A DNA stretch of 64,000 nt, taken from NCBI GenBank assembly GCA_003280225.1, contig QCFO01000005.1, forward strand, positions 1-64,000. Direction: 5' to 3'. The stretch's first letter is position 1, and each line of letters begins with the position of its first letter. Positions 55,650 to 64,000 of this stretch are shown here, one piece after another. The DNA comes from Prochlorococcus sp. AG-363-K07. Its GTDB lineage: Bacteria; Cyanobacteriota; Cyanobacteriia; PCC-6307; Cyanobiaceae. The notes beneath the pieces were generated by a model, which was not told the DNA's origin, ran no database searches, and saw only the letters and a program-made list of their open reading frames with translations. A program made the translations under genes and the position numbers.

Positions 55650-56990
55650 TTAAAGCCAACCTTTTAACTTGCCTGGATTCAATATCCCAGAGGGGTCAAA
55701 AAGCCGCTTGGCCTCAACTTGATCACTATCAACAACTCCTAGTCCCCCATCTTCAACAGTAATGGCATGAGGATTAAACATAACTGCGCCAATATCTCTG
55801 CATTGAGTCATTAACTCTTCCAATAAATCAGCTCCTCGCCAACGAACAACTGGCAGTGCAGCTAAGCGCTGTGTGCCATTTTGACGAACAGCCTCTAGAT
55901 GCCATAGCAAATCATCGCCCCATCTTTCTTTCAGCACTTCCGTAGCTTGCCTTTCAGGCTGTGGCAACAACATTTGCAAATAAGTCCATCCCGAATCCAA
56001 TGCACGCATATGTAAGGTAGTGTGATTCCATGAAAGCTCTCTTAATCCACCAGTTTTTCGGTTCTCCTCAGCACCTAAATACTTAAAAGTTGCATCTGCT
56101 TGGGTAGCTATACGCTCAAGAGTCGACAACCCATCAGGCGCCACCAATATCAATAATCGATGCTTACCCGTTGAAGCTCCAGACCATGTGGGAATACTAT
56201 CAACAATTTTGTTCTCTAATAAGCTGCAGAGATGGAGGGAGATTGCTGCTTGAGAGCAAGACAGAAGCAACTTCAATGCAGTAGACCAATCCTCGCAATC
56301 AATTACGACTTCTTGCCATGCAACAGCTGGCGCGGTTGAAAGAGTGAGAGCAGTAATAATTCCATTAGTTCCATAAGCATGATTAATTGCTTCAGCAGAC
56401 TTTGAGTCAAGTTGTAGTTTCTGTGGTTTTTCTTCTAGTGTGATTATTTCAAGTCCCAACAAATGGCCTGGATCTCTAAGAAAACCCCATCTCACCGATC
56501 CGATACCACCAGAACCTCCTGCTATGAAACCACCAATTGAGGCACTTCGCCATGTACTCGGCAGCAATCGCAATTGGCGACCCTGAAGAGCAAGATACTT
56601 ATCTAAATCGCCAAGTAAACATCCCGACTCAACAGTAACTTGACCAGTGAAAGGATCAAAACTTCTGATATCCTTAAATGCATCCATTAACATCACTATC
56701 CCTCCTTCTAAAGGGACACTTTGACCATAATTTCCTGTACCAGCCCCTCGCAAAGTCAATGGAATTAGATGTCTTTTAGCAATTTCAACGACTGAAATAA
56801 CTGCTACTAAAGAACCAGGTCTAACTACAACATCTGCACAACATCCAGCTAACTTTTGCTGAAGTACTGGAGAATAATCAAAGAAGTCGCGAGAAAAACG
56901 TTTTATTTCTATAGGCAAGTCGAAGAGTTGTAAATCAGGTATAGACGACAACTGATTAATTAACTTTTCGGGCAAAGGTGAGTGCTTCAT
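55650..56990 (-). CDS. FAD-binding oxidoreductase (GlcD/D-lactate dehydrogenase type)
   Basis: A 446-residue flavoprotein with an N-terminal PCMH FAD domain (LVAVISVVEIAKRHLIPLTL; GAGTGNYGQSVPLEGGIVML; STWRSASIGGFIAGGSGGIG) and a shorter substrate domain. The C-terminal FNPHAITVEDGG and LFDPSGILNPGKL are typical of GlcD-like subunits. Glycolate or another 2-hydroxy acid is possible as substrate. Its ATG overlaps the stop of an amidohydrolase gene (4 bases), so the two form a coupled pair. Exact function unknown. Confidence 0.82.
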   Translation of the reverse strand: MKHSPLPEKLINQLSSIPDLQLFDLPIEIKRFSRDFFDYSPVLQQKLAGCCADVVVRPGSLVAVISVVEIAKRHLIPLTLRGAGTGNYGQSVPLEGGIVMLMDAFKDIRSFDPFTGQVTVESGCLLGDLDKYLALQGRQLRLLPSTWRSASIGGFIAGGSGGIGSVRWGFLRDPGHLLGLEIITLEEKPQKLQLDSKSAEAINHAYGTNGIITALTLSTAPAVAWQEVVIDCEDWSTALKLLLSCSQAAISLHLCSLLENKIVDSIPTWSGASTGKHRLLILVAPDGLSTLERIATQADATFKYLGAEENRKTGGLRELSWNHTTLHMRALDSGWTYLQMLLPQPERQATEVLKERWGDDLLWHLEAVRQNGTQRLAALPVVRWRGADLLEELMTQCRDIGAVMFNPHAITVEDGGLGVVDSDQVEAKRLFDPSGILNPGKLKGWL

Positions 56991-58279
56991 TGGCCAAAAT
57001 TCAAATTATCTTCTCCAACATTGTGCTTGTCTAGCCATAAACCATTAATTAGAACTCGCCTATCTGAAGAAGTAGCTAAAGCCTCAGCCCAACTACTTGC
57101 GTTAAGCACAATTAGCTCAGCAGGACTTCCTCTGCGAAGGATTCCATCCCATTCCAGCCTCATTAAAGAAGCTGCAGAAGTAGTAAAAGGGGAAAGGCCC
57201 AAACGCTGCCAAGGCGCTAAATGAGCAAGTAGCAGAGAATATGAGATCAATTCAATAGGATCAAAATTACCTAGTGGCAACCATGGATCCTGAGCATTAT
57301 CTCCACCAACAGCAACCGTGACCCCTGCCTGTTGAAGTTCAGCAATAGGAGCCAAGGGCCTTTTAACTTCAGTACCTTTGGAACAACGACCAAGTAGCCA
57401 TGCATTTGTCAAAGGAAGAGCTACTACATTTATTTGATGATGAGCAAGGCTATCGGCTAATCGGCGTAAATCAACTAGAGGAAGGAGGCTCATACTGCTT
57501 GCATGGCTACATGTGATTGGCACTTGATTATCAACTTGATCAAGTGCTTGCACTAATTGCTTGAGTCCTAACCCAGGTTGGATATCAGCCTCATCGATAT
57601 GTAAATCAATTCCACAGCCCAAATCATTAGCCAATTTCAGCACCTCAACAAGAACTCTCCTGGCTTTTCTTTTATCAAAAGGAGGAACTAAAACTCCTCC
57701 CAAGAGCCCTCCAAAATTTGCAACTTTAGACGCAAACAATCGTCCCTTAGCAGTAATCCAAAACTCCAATGGGACCAATGCTACTAACTGCAATTCAATG
57801 AGTTCCCTCCATTGACTACGAAGGTCCAAAAGGACTTCCCAGCTTTGGTCAGCAAATGATCCAAAGCTATCAATATGACTTCTTACTGCTCGCAAGCCAT
57901 TTTTCAAACCAAGCTTTAAAGATCGCTCTCCTCGAAGTCTTACCGTATCTCCAGTACGATTTTGGTGTTCCTGAAAATTGTGTTTAAGAGCACCCCCATA
58001 AGTCCCAATCAAATTTGGATACTCAGTCCATGTGAATGCCTTATCGATATGGGCATGTGGCTCCAGTAACCTTGGCAAAGCAAACTTCGTTGGGTATTGC
58101 GAAGGGATGTCAATGGGGGCAATACTAGAAACAATGCCTTCGTTCCAAGTAATACGAACAGGGCATAATCCTTCATTAGTGAGATGCGTGGAGGTAAAAC
58201 ACTCCTCTCCATCTAAGAGCCCTCGTGGAAACCATGCCTCAATAGATCCACTACAGTTTTTAATGGTCAAAGGATTCAC
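56987..58279 (-). CDS. Cytosine-deaminase-like amidohydrolase
   Basis: A 430-residue metal hydrolase of the amidohydrolase superfamily. The metal motif is PHAHIDKAFTW, with LHIDEADIQPG, TCSHASSMSLLP and VAVGGDNAQDPW downstream, most like the cytosine deaminase/CodA-TrzA group. The substrate is unknown and need not be cytosine. Its coupling with the flavoprotein downstream suggests a two-step route for one compound. No signal peptide. Confidence 0.82.
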   Translation of the reverse strand: MNPLTIKNCSGSIEAWFPRGLLDGEECFTSTHLTNEGLCPVRITWNEGIVSSIAPIDIPSQYPTKFALPRLLEPHAHIDKAFTWTEYPNLIGTYGGALKHNFQEHQNRTGDTVRLRGERSLKLGLKNGLRAVRSHIDSFGSFADQSWEVLLDLRSQWRELIELQLVALVPLEFWITAKGRLFASKVANFGGLLGGVLVPPFDKRKARRVLVEVLKLANDLGCGIDLHIDEADIQPGLGLKQLVQALDQVDNQVPITCSHASSMSLLPLVDLRRLADSLAHHQINVVALPLTNAWLLGRCSKGTEVKRPLAPIAELQQAGVTVAVGGDNAQDPWLPLGNFDPIELISYSLLLAHLAPWQRLGLSPFTTSAASLMRLEWDGILRRGSPAELIVLNASSWAEALATSSDRRVLINGLWLDKHNVGEDNLNFGQ

Positions 58280-58496
58280 TCATAAGTCAGCCAAAGTGTT
58301 TTAAGAAATTTCATCAAAGAAATTCTGGATTATAGAAAGGCAAAGAAGAAATCGGAAATCAAAGAAACTACCAATATGAACAGACTAAAGGTACATAATT
58401 TCAGATGACAAGAAAATTTCCTGGGTAATAAGATTCTTTGACTAAAAATGTTTTTGAGCAAATTTGGCCATGAATTGGTAAATTCATATTGACGCG

Positions 58497-58569
58497 GCGG
58501 GCGTCGCCAAGTGGTTAAGGCAGCGGCTTGTGGCGCCGCTATTCGGGGGTTCGAATCCCCTCGCTCGCC
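58497..58569 (+). tRNA. tRNA-His (GTG)
   Basis: A plus-strand tRNA with acceptor GCGGGCG paired to CGCTCGC (one G-T), anticodon stem GCGGC/GCCGC and loop TTGTGGC, anticodon GTG. The base before (58496) is G, able to pair with the discriminator C at 58569 as the extra G-1 typical of tRNA-His. T-arm GGGGG TTCGAAT CCCCT. No CCA encoded. Confidence 0.95.
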
Positions 58570-58677
58570 CTCATCAATCCCTATCTAGGTTTTTCACACG
58601 CAAGATTTCGGTTGCTACCCAATTGCGATCTCAATAAGTACGAGAAACCAATACCGGCCCCTCTCAAGACTTGAACT

Positions 58678-60078
58678 GTGATAACAACACTACAAAGCTC
58701 GCGATCTAATCACTCCTCAATCACAGCGAAGGAACGTGGAAGCTATTGGATTACAACATTTGGCTGCCAAATGAATAAAGCCGACTCAGAAAGAATGGCA
58801 GGCATCCTTCAATCGATGGGATATACAGAAGCCGAGGAGGAAATAAAGGCAGATTTAGTTCTCTACAACACATGTACCATTCGGGACAATGCCGAGCAAA
58901 AGGTTTATAGCTATTTAGGTAGGCAAGCAAAACGAAAAAAAAACAACCCTCATCTAAAATTAATAATTGCAGGATGCGTAGCCCAGCAAGAAGGAGAAAG
59001 ACTTCTTAGAAGAGTCCCAGAAATCGATCTTGTAATGGGGCCCCAACATGCAAACCGTTTGGAAACACTTCTAACACAAGTAGACAATGGGCAACAAGTT
59101 GTAGCAACTGAAGATCATCAAATTCTTGAAGACCTCACCACAGCTCGTCGAGATAGCAAAATATGTGCGTGGGTTAATGTTATATACGGCTGCAATGAGC
59201 GCTGTACTTATTGTGTCGTCCCTTCAGTCAGGGGCAAAGAGCAATCAAGGATCCCAGAAAGCATTCATTCAGAAATAGAAGGCCTTGCTTCAAGAGGTTA
59301 TAAGGAAATCACTCTTCTAGGGCAAAACATAGATGCATACGGAAGAGATCTCCCAGGAATCACCAAAGAAGGTCGTCGCACAAATACTCTCACTGATCTT
59401 CTTCATTATATTCACAATATCAAGGGAGTAGAACGAATTCGATTTGCCACCAGTCATCCTAGATATTTTTCCAGTCGGTTAATAGATGCGTGTGCACAAC
59501 TAGAAAAAGTTTGCGAGCACTTTCATATCCCATTTCAAAGCGGAAATAACGAGATTCTAAAAGCAATGGGGAGGGGATACACAATCGAAAAGTATAAAAA
59601 AATCATCGCTCGAATTAGAGATTTAATACCTAATGCATCAATTAGTGGGGATGCAATAGTTGCATTCCCCGGTGAATCTGAAGCACAATTTAAAGACACT
59701 CTAAAAATTATTGATGAGCTCCAGTTTGATCAGGTTAATACAGCAGCTTATTCGCCTAGACCTAACACTCCTGCATCAAACTGGCCTAATCAACTTCCTG
59801 AAGAAATCAAAGTCAAGCGTCTTAAAGAAATAAATCACCTTGTTGAGCTAACTGCAAGAAAAAGAAACACTAGATATCAAGGACTAATTGAAGAGGTTCT
59901 TGTAGAAGGTATAAATCCAAAAGATAAAACGCAATTAATGGGTAGAACCAGGGGGAATAGACTAACCTTTTTCCCAAGGAAGAATCTTCAAAATGGCTCA
60001 TATAACCCCGGGGAACTAATTAAAGTCAAGATCACAGAAGTTCGTCCTTTTTCACTTAGTGGCATCACTATAAATTGA
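58678..60078 (+). CDS. miaB: tRNA-2-methylthio-N6-dimethylallyladenosine synthase
   Basis: A 466-residue radical-SAM methylthiotransferase for A37 of tRNAs. The N-terminal cluster Cys are C30 ([15 protein letters not shown]), C66 (NTCTIRD) and C100 (AGCVAQQEG). The radical-SAM triad is C172, C176 and C179 ([13 protein letters not shown]). The C-terminal TRAM domain starts around residue 395. The start is a GTG. It follows tRNA-His by about 108 bases and precedes ddl. Confidence 0.94.
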   Translation: MITTLQSSRSNHSSITAKERGSYWITTFGCQMNKADSERMAGILQSMGYTEAEEEIKADLVLYNTCTIRDNAEQKVYSYLGRQAKRKKNNPHLKLIIAGCVAQQEGERLLRRVPEIDLVMGPQHANRLETLLTQVDNGQQVVATEDHQILEDLTTARRDSKICAWVNVIYGCNERCTYCVVPSVRGKEQSRIPESIHSEIEGLASRGYKEITLLGQNIDAYGRDLPGITKEGRRTNTLTDLLHYIHNIKGVERIRFATSHPRYFSSRLIDACAQLEKVCEHFHIPFQSGNNEILKAMGRGYTIEKYKKIIARIRDLIPNASISGDAIVAFPGESEAQFKDTLKIIDELQFDQVNTAAYSPRPNTPASNWPNQLPEEIKVKRLKEINHLVELTARKRNTRYQGLIEEVLVEGINPKDKTQLMGRTRGNRLTFFPRKNLQNGSYNPGELIKVKITEVRPFSLSGITIN

Positions 60079-60136
60079 ATTTGCCAATCAATACTGATAG
60101 CTTTCAATGGAATTACAGAAGTCCCCAATAAAGTAA

Positions 60137-61198
60137 ATGCCTTCCCAAAAAAAACTGATTGGTGTTGTCTTTGGAGGTGCATCTGGTGAGCATAATGTTT
60201 CCATCAAATCTGCTGCAACCGTTATCAAGGCTTTAAATAGCAAAGTAAATTCAGCAAGATTCAAAGTCACTGCAATCTATATAGACATAAAAGGAGGATG
60301 GTGGGGAGAGGACTTTGCTCAAAAAGCCTTAACTAAAGGTTCTTCACTAGATGAAAGTGATTTCCCTGTCTTAAACGAACTCCGAATGTTTAGTCGACTA
60401 CCTCTAGAGACTGAAAAAGTAGATATCTGGTATCCAGTACTCCATGGCCCCAATGGCGAAGATGGCACTGTTCAGGGACTTTTTGAGCTCACCGGCAAAC
60501 CTTATGTTGGCTCAGGTGTGATGGCCTCTGCAATTGGAATGGACAAGCTGGCCATGAAAGCTGTCTTCAATGCTGCAGGATTACCACAAGTTCCTTACTT
60601 ATCAGCTAATGCTCTTGATCTCACAAATACTGAAGCACAGCAAAAATTAATTCACAAGATACAAACAAAAATTGGATATCCATGTTTCATCAAGCCCGCA
60701 AACTTAGGTTCATCAGTCGGTATTACAAAAGCCAACAATCCAAAAGATCTTCTTTATGGACTCAACAAAGCCGCAAAGATGGATAGACGAATCGTTATAG
60801 AGGAAGGTGTTCTCGCAAGGGAACTTGAATGTGCAGTACTTGGCAGTGATGAATTAAAAATATCCCCTGTTGGAGAGATCCGTTTTAAGTCTGATTGGTA
60901 TGACTACGACACAAAATATTCACAAGGGGGGAGTGAAATGCTTATTCCTGCGCCTCTAGACAAGACAACCACTCAAAATGTTCAGAACCTAACACTACAA
61001 GCATGTAAAGCCATTTCCATAAATGGCATGGCAAGGGTTGATTTCTTCTATAAAGAAAGAACAAATGAACTCTGGATAAATGAGATAAACACATTGCCTG
61101 GGTTTACTGCCAGCAGCATGTATCCAAGCCTTTGGGAAGCTGGCGGCATCCCTCTCGATCAACTAGTAGCAAAACTGATTGAAACTGCTCAAGACTAA
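60137..61198 (+). CDS. ddl: D-alanine--D-alanine ligase
   Basis: A 353-residue ATP-grasp ligase that makes D-Ala-D-Ala for peptidoglycan. GGASGEHNVSIKSA starts the N domain, followed by VLHGPNGEDGTVQGLFEL, CFIKPANLGSSVGI, and the metal-binding ending INEINTLPGFTASSMYPSLW. It opens the division and wall line ddl - small membrane protein - ftsQ - J-domain protein - ftsZ. Confidence 0.95.
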   Translation: MPSQKKLIGVVFGGASGEHNVSIKSAATVIKALNSKVNSARFKVTAIYIDIKGGWWGEDFAQKALTKGSSLDESDFPVLNELRMFSRLPLETEKVDIWYPVLHGPNGEDGTVQGLFELTGKPYVGSGVMASAIGMDKLAMKAVFNAAGLPQVPYLSANALDLTNTEAQQKLIHKIQTKIGYPCFIKPANLGSSVGITKANNPKDLLYGLNKAAKMDRRIVIEEGVLARELECAVLGSDELKISPVGEIRFKSDWYDYDTKYSQGGSEMLIPAPLDKTTTQNVQNLTLQACKAISINGMARVDFFYKERTNELWINEINTLPGFTASSMYPSLWEAGGIPLDQLVAKLIETAQD

Positions 61199-61245
61199 CG
61201 CTTTGCCTCCTCGATCTCTCTTCGGAAATTCCAATTTGAACTCCA

Positions 61246-61656
61246 ATGATTCACGGATTGCTCTGGTTACCACTTCTAATAGCTTTTGTTCTATTGACTG
61301 CATTAGGTTGGTTAGAACGTAGAAGACAAAACCTTTTTTTAAATTGGGCAAAAGGATCTGAATTATCAAAGCTAGATGGAGCAGGTGCGGCTCGCCTCAA
61401 AGACGGAATTTTCAGCTGGAGCAGCTTTGAAGCAGGAAGCTTCAAAGAGAAAGATACATTTGAAATTTCAAAGCTTGAACTTTTAGAACTCATGGCTCTC
61501 ACTTCAGGAGAAGCACCTTTAACAAACGAATCCCAAGGTCGTTGCCGTCTGAGATTAATTGGCTGTGGGAAAGAAATGGATGTGCCCTTTTCAGATGCTG
61601 AGCAAGCCAGAGAATGGATGAGCCAGCTAATGGGAAGAGCGCGCTGCGATCTGTGA
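61246..61656 (+). CDS. Single-span protein of unknown function in the division operon
   Basis: A 136-residue protein with one N-terminal span (about 4-21) followed by a basic RRRQN and a soluble domain (ELLELMALTSGEAPLTNES; CRLRLIGCGKEMDVPF). No domain is recognised. It lies 47 bases after ddl, and its stop overlaps the likely GTG start of ftsQ (GTGA), implying coupling and a possible role in wall synthesis or division. Confidence 0.75.
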   Translation: MIHGLLWLPLLIAFVLLTALGWLERRRQNLFLNWAKGSELSKLDGAGAARLKDGIFSWSSFEAGSFKEKDTFEISKLELLELMALTSGEAPLTNESQGRCRLRLIGCGKEMDVPFSDAEQAREWMSQLMGRARCDL

Positions 61657-62477
61657 AAGGGAAAGAAATCAAAAAGGTTCCTTCTTCGATAACCTTCAAA
61701 ACAAACCCAAGGGTTGAAAGACGCAGAAAAATACTTCTAGAAAGAAGAAATAACCAGCTAATTCAAATCTGGCGTATCTTTTTTTTCGGTTCAATCAGTT
61801 ATGGCCTTAGCCTATTAATCATAGAAAATGGCTGGAGTTCTATTGATGCAAGTCGTATAAAAGTGAATGGGGCATTAAGAATTGATGGTAATCAAATAAT
61901 TAAAGCTTCTAGAATTGACTTTCCAAAACCACTCTTAGAAATCAATCTTAGAACCTTAAAGCAATCTCTTGCCAACGAGCTTCCAGTAAATAGTGTTTCA
62001 ACTTACAGGCAATTAATCCCCCCTAAATTGCATATATATCTAACAGAAAGGGAGCCAGTTGCCTATGCTCAAAGGAGAGTCGCAAATGGAGTAGAGAATG
62101 GGATGGTGGACAAGTCTGGGGAGTGGATGCCAATCCGAATGGCAACAATGGCATCACAACAAATTCCCAACATTTATATAGAAGGTTGGATGCTCACACA
62201 TCAAAGTTGGATAGCAAAAATCCTACAAGAAAAGGAGAATCTTGGAAGTCCTCTAAGAAAAATTATCATCAGTCCAAATGGAGAAGTAATACTAAATACA
62301 AAAGACTTTGAGACTATTTTCCTTGGTTCTAGCAGTTACAATCTAAACAAGCAAATCAAAGCCCTAAATCACCTGAGCAAGAATCTGCCAAAAGATTTCC
62401 TAAACAAACGTCCAATTGTACTCGATATGCAAGACCCCTCTAAACCAGAATTTCAAATAAAAAGTAAAAGTTTTTGA
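61653..62477 (+). CDS. ftsQ: Cell division protein FtsQ
   Basis: A bitopic division protein of about 274 residues if started at the GTG at 61653, which overlaps the previous stop. An ATG at 61614 would add 13 residues. One membrane span (about 40-58), then the POTRA domain (IKVNGALRIDGNQIIKAS; LEINLRTLKQSLANELP) and the conserved ERE of YLTEREPVAYA. It links early and late division proteins at the septum. Confidence 0.88.
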   Translation: MKGKEIKKVPSSITFKTNPRVERRRKILLERRNNQLIQIWRIFFFGSISYGLSLLIIENGWSSIDASRIKVNGALRIDGNQIIKASRIDFPKPLLEINLRTLKQSLANELPVNSVSTYRQLIPPKLHIYLTEREPVAYAQRRVANGVENGMVDKSGEWMPIRMATMASQQIPNIYIEGWMLTHQSWIAKILQEKENLGSPLRKIIISPNGEVILNTKDFETIFLGSSSYNLNKQIKALNHLSKNLPKDFLNKRPIVLDMQDPSKPEFQIKSKSF

Positions 62478-62655
62478 TGCAAATATTTCTACTATAAAAA
62501 ATTCATTCTTAAGACGCACCCTGATCGATTAGGCGCCTTAATGACTATTTGGGAATTAGGTCAATAAAAAAATAAACAATCTAGGTCAAAAACACTAGCC
62601 TTGATGCCGTTTATTTGATATCGATAGTAGAACTATTTAACTGAATACGCAGAAG

Positions 62656-63048
62656 ATGACCTCATCTGCTGAAACTTTTACCTATTGGTCCTTACTGGGT
62701 CTGACACCAGGGTGCAATGCTGCTGAAGTCAAACAAGCTTTTAAAAGAGAAGCTAAAAGATGGCATCCTGACCTAAACAAGGCTTCCTCAGCAGAAGAAA
62801 GGTTCAAATGGATTAATGAAGCATATCTTGTTTTAAGTGACCCAAAAAGAAAACTTGAGTGGGAAATATCAGGTCGGCCAAGCTTTGTCATCAAAGGAAC
62901 GAATCCGACAAAAGAAGCATCTTTTGACCCTGTCGGGGTCAAAAGCACCGCAAGGCAAGCCTCCTCCTCATTCAATGAGGCAGAAAAAATACTAATCGTA
63001 TTGATTTGCACATTCATTTTATTTTTAATCGATACTTGCTTTCTCTGA
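62656..63048 (+). CDS. J-domain protein with C-terminal membrane span
   Basis: A 130-residue co-chaperone. The J domain (about 10-75) has YWSLLGLTPGCNAAEVKQAF, the essential His37-Pro-Asp39 in RWHPDL, and ERFKWINEAYLVLSDPKRK. A hydrophobic span (about 110-128) ends the chain. It lacks the Gly/Phe and zinc domains, so it is a DnaJ-like membrane-anchored type, recruiting a DnaK. It lies between ftsQ and ftsZ. Confidence 0.85.
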   Translation: MTSSAETFTYWSLLGLTPGCNAAEVKQAFKREAKRWHPDLNKASSAEERFKWINEAYLVLSDPKRKLEWEISGRPSFVIKGTNPTKEASFDPVGVKSTARQASSSFNEAEKILIVLICTFILFLIDTCFL

Positions 63049-63217
63049 TAGCAAGACCCTTTTAATTACTGGCTTTTAGCCCAAAGAAAGCTTTAAAACG
63101 GTAATCAAAACCCATCCTGACTATTCTCAAAAATTGAGTAACTTTTTTGAAAAACTCAACAGATGTCTATCCTAAGTACATAATAAGTGCACCAAAACTA
63201 AGTGCTTAAATCTAAAG

Positions 63218-64000
63218 ATGGATATGGGTAGCAGCAACAAGCCAGCCTTGATGAGAATGGACGGTATCAGTCCAAGCCAATCGGCACGAATTGAAGTCAT
63301 TGGCGTAGGAGGTGGAGGAAGCAATGCCGTCAATGGCATGATTCTTAGTGACATTGAGGGTGTTGCATATCGAGTATTGAATACTGATGCGCAGGCCCTT
63401 CTAGAATCTCAAGCTCAAAGCAGGCTGCAACTTGGCCAAACTTTAACGAGGGGCTTAGGAGCAGGAGGCAATCCAAGTATTGGCCAAAAAGCCGCCGAAG
63501 AATCCCGCGCTGAATTACAAGAGGCGCTTCAAGGTTCTGATTTAGTTTTTATAGCTGCTGGCATGGGAGGAGGCACGGGGACTGGAGCCGCACCTGTAGT
63601 TGCTGAAGTAGCCAAAGAGAGTGGGGCACTCACTGTAGGAATTGTCACGAAACCTTTTAGTTTCGAAGGACGTCGCAGAATGCGCCAAGCTGATGAAGGG
63701 ATAGCTCGTTTAGCTGAAAATGTTGATACTTTGATTGTCATTCCTAACGACCGCTTAAAAGATGTAATAGCAGGAGCCCCACTTCGAGAAGCCTTCAGAA
63801 ATGCAGACGATGTCCTCAGAATGGGTGTCAAAGGCATCAGTGACATCATTACCTGCCCTGGACTAGTCAACGTTGACTTTGCAGACGTCCGCTCAGTAAT
63901 GACAGAAGCTGGCACAGCCCTATTAGGCATAGGACTTGGTTCAGGCAGATCTAGAGCTGTAGAGGCCGCTCAAGCAGCAATTAACAGTCCTCTCCTTGAA
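63218..64000 (+). CDS. ftsZ: Cell division GTPase FtsZ (cut by window end)
   Basis: The first 261 codons of the tubulin-like division GTPase, starting at the ATG at 63218. A short N-terminal segment is followed by [16 protein letters not shown], the tubulin signature [14 protein letters not shown] (in [14 protein letters not shown]) and [10 protein letters not shown]. The frame stays open at the window edge, with about 110 more residues expected. It forms the Z-ring, which Ftn2 tethers. The promoter probably lies in the 170-base gap before it. Confidence 0.96.
   Translation, partial: MDMGSSNKPALMRMDGISPSQSARIEVIGVGGGGSNAVNGMILSDIEGVAYRVLNTDAQALLESQAQSRLQLGQTLTRGLGAGGNPSIGQKAAEESRAELQEALQGSDLVFIAAGMGGGTGTGAAPVVAEVAKESGALTVGIVTKPFSFEGRRRMRQADEGIARLAENVDTLIVIPNDRLKDVIAGAPLREAFRNADDVLRMGVKGISDIITCPGLVNVDFADVRSVMTEAGTALLGIGLGSGRSRAVEAAQAAINSPLLE

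Noticed and set aside
1-64000. CRISPR arrays, insertion sequences and prophage genes
   Set aside because: No direct-repeat arrays, transposase-like proteins or phage structural proteins were seen anywhere in the window.

Overview
The window looks like a chromosome segment of a marine picocyanobacterium, most likely a moderately AT-rich, low-light-type Prochlorococcus. The evidence is a nickel superoxide dismutase (SodN) with its peptidase, the cyanobacterial division protein Ftn2/ARC6, a CobL-type cobalamin methyltransferase, a two-domain ThiE, a LexA repressor, cyanobacterial DUF3122, DUF3611 and DUF1517 proteins, and very tight gene packing. Species assignment is inference from gene content. 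No insertion sequence, phage gene or CRISPR array was seen.

Region 1 (1 to about 12 kb) is visibly more AT-rich and reads as a surface-glycan island. It holds a GT4 glycosyltransferase, a membrane sugar-nucleotide dehydratase (PglF/WbpM/CapD type), a WecA/TagO-like phosphoglycosyl transferase, an EpsG-like polymerase and a GT-C-like membrane protein. It also holds a tight operon (7.26-10.68 kb) of polyprenyl-phosphate glycosyltransferase, DUF2304 protein, atypical SDR and GMC-type flavoprotein, followed by a GT2-GtrA fusion. The operon suggests that a lipid-linked sugar is made and then redox-modified, in the manner of DprE1/DprE2 but with different protein folds.

Region 2 (12-31 kb) is core housekeeping: lexA with a LexA-like box, argF, ftsH, ribD, cobL, nadK, pheS, surE, ribF, thiE-thiS, a coupled ispF / TIGR03792 / larB cassette, and era-trmD. 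A single-span micro-protein is encoded antisense beside thiE.

Region 3 (31-45 kb) carries a BI-1 family protein, the line ftn2 > ffh > rpsP > phoH, pdhA, a group 2 sigma factor, nnrD/nnrE, mnmA and lnt. Both phoH and rpsP carry one extra base in a homopolymer run, and an A14 tract sits just downstream of phoH. Two other loci, at 27.1 kb and in the sodX leader, also look broken by one base. Either this sequence has base-level errors or several genes are decaying or rescued by slippage.

Region 4 (45-48 kb) is a nickel locus: sodN, sodX and a HupE/NicO-like nickel permease. Between them lie a gene-poor 0.6 kb stretch, a 57-residue small protein and a leader-only Nif11 peptide. Region 5 (48-64 kb) has trpC, lpd, a SpoU methyltransferase, murA, tRNA-Leu, argD-folC, a coupled flavoprotein-amidohydrolase pair, tRNA-His, miaB, and the wall/division line ddl > small membrane protein > ftsQ > J-domain protein > ftsZ (cut by the window end).
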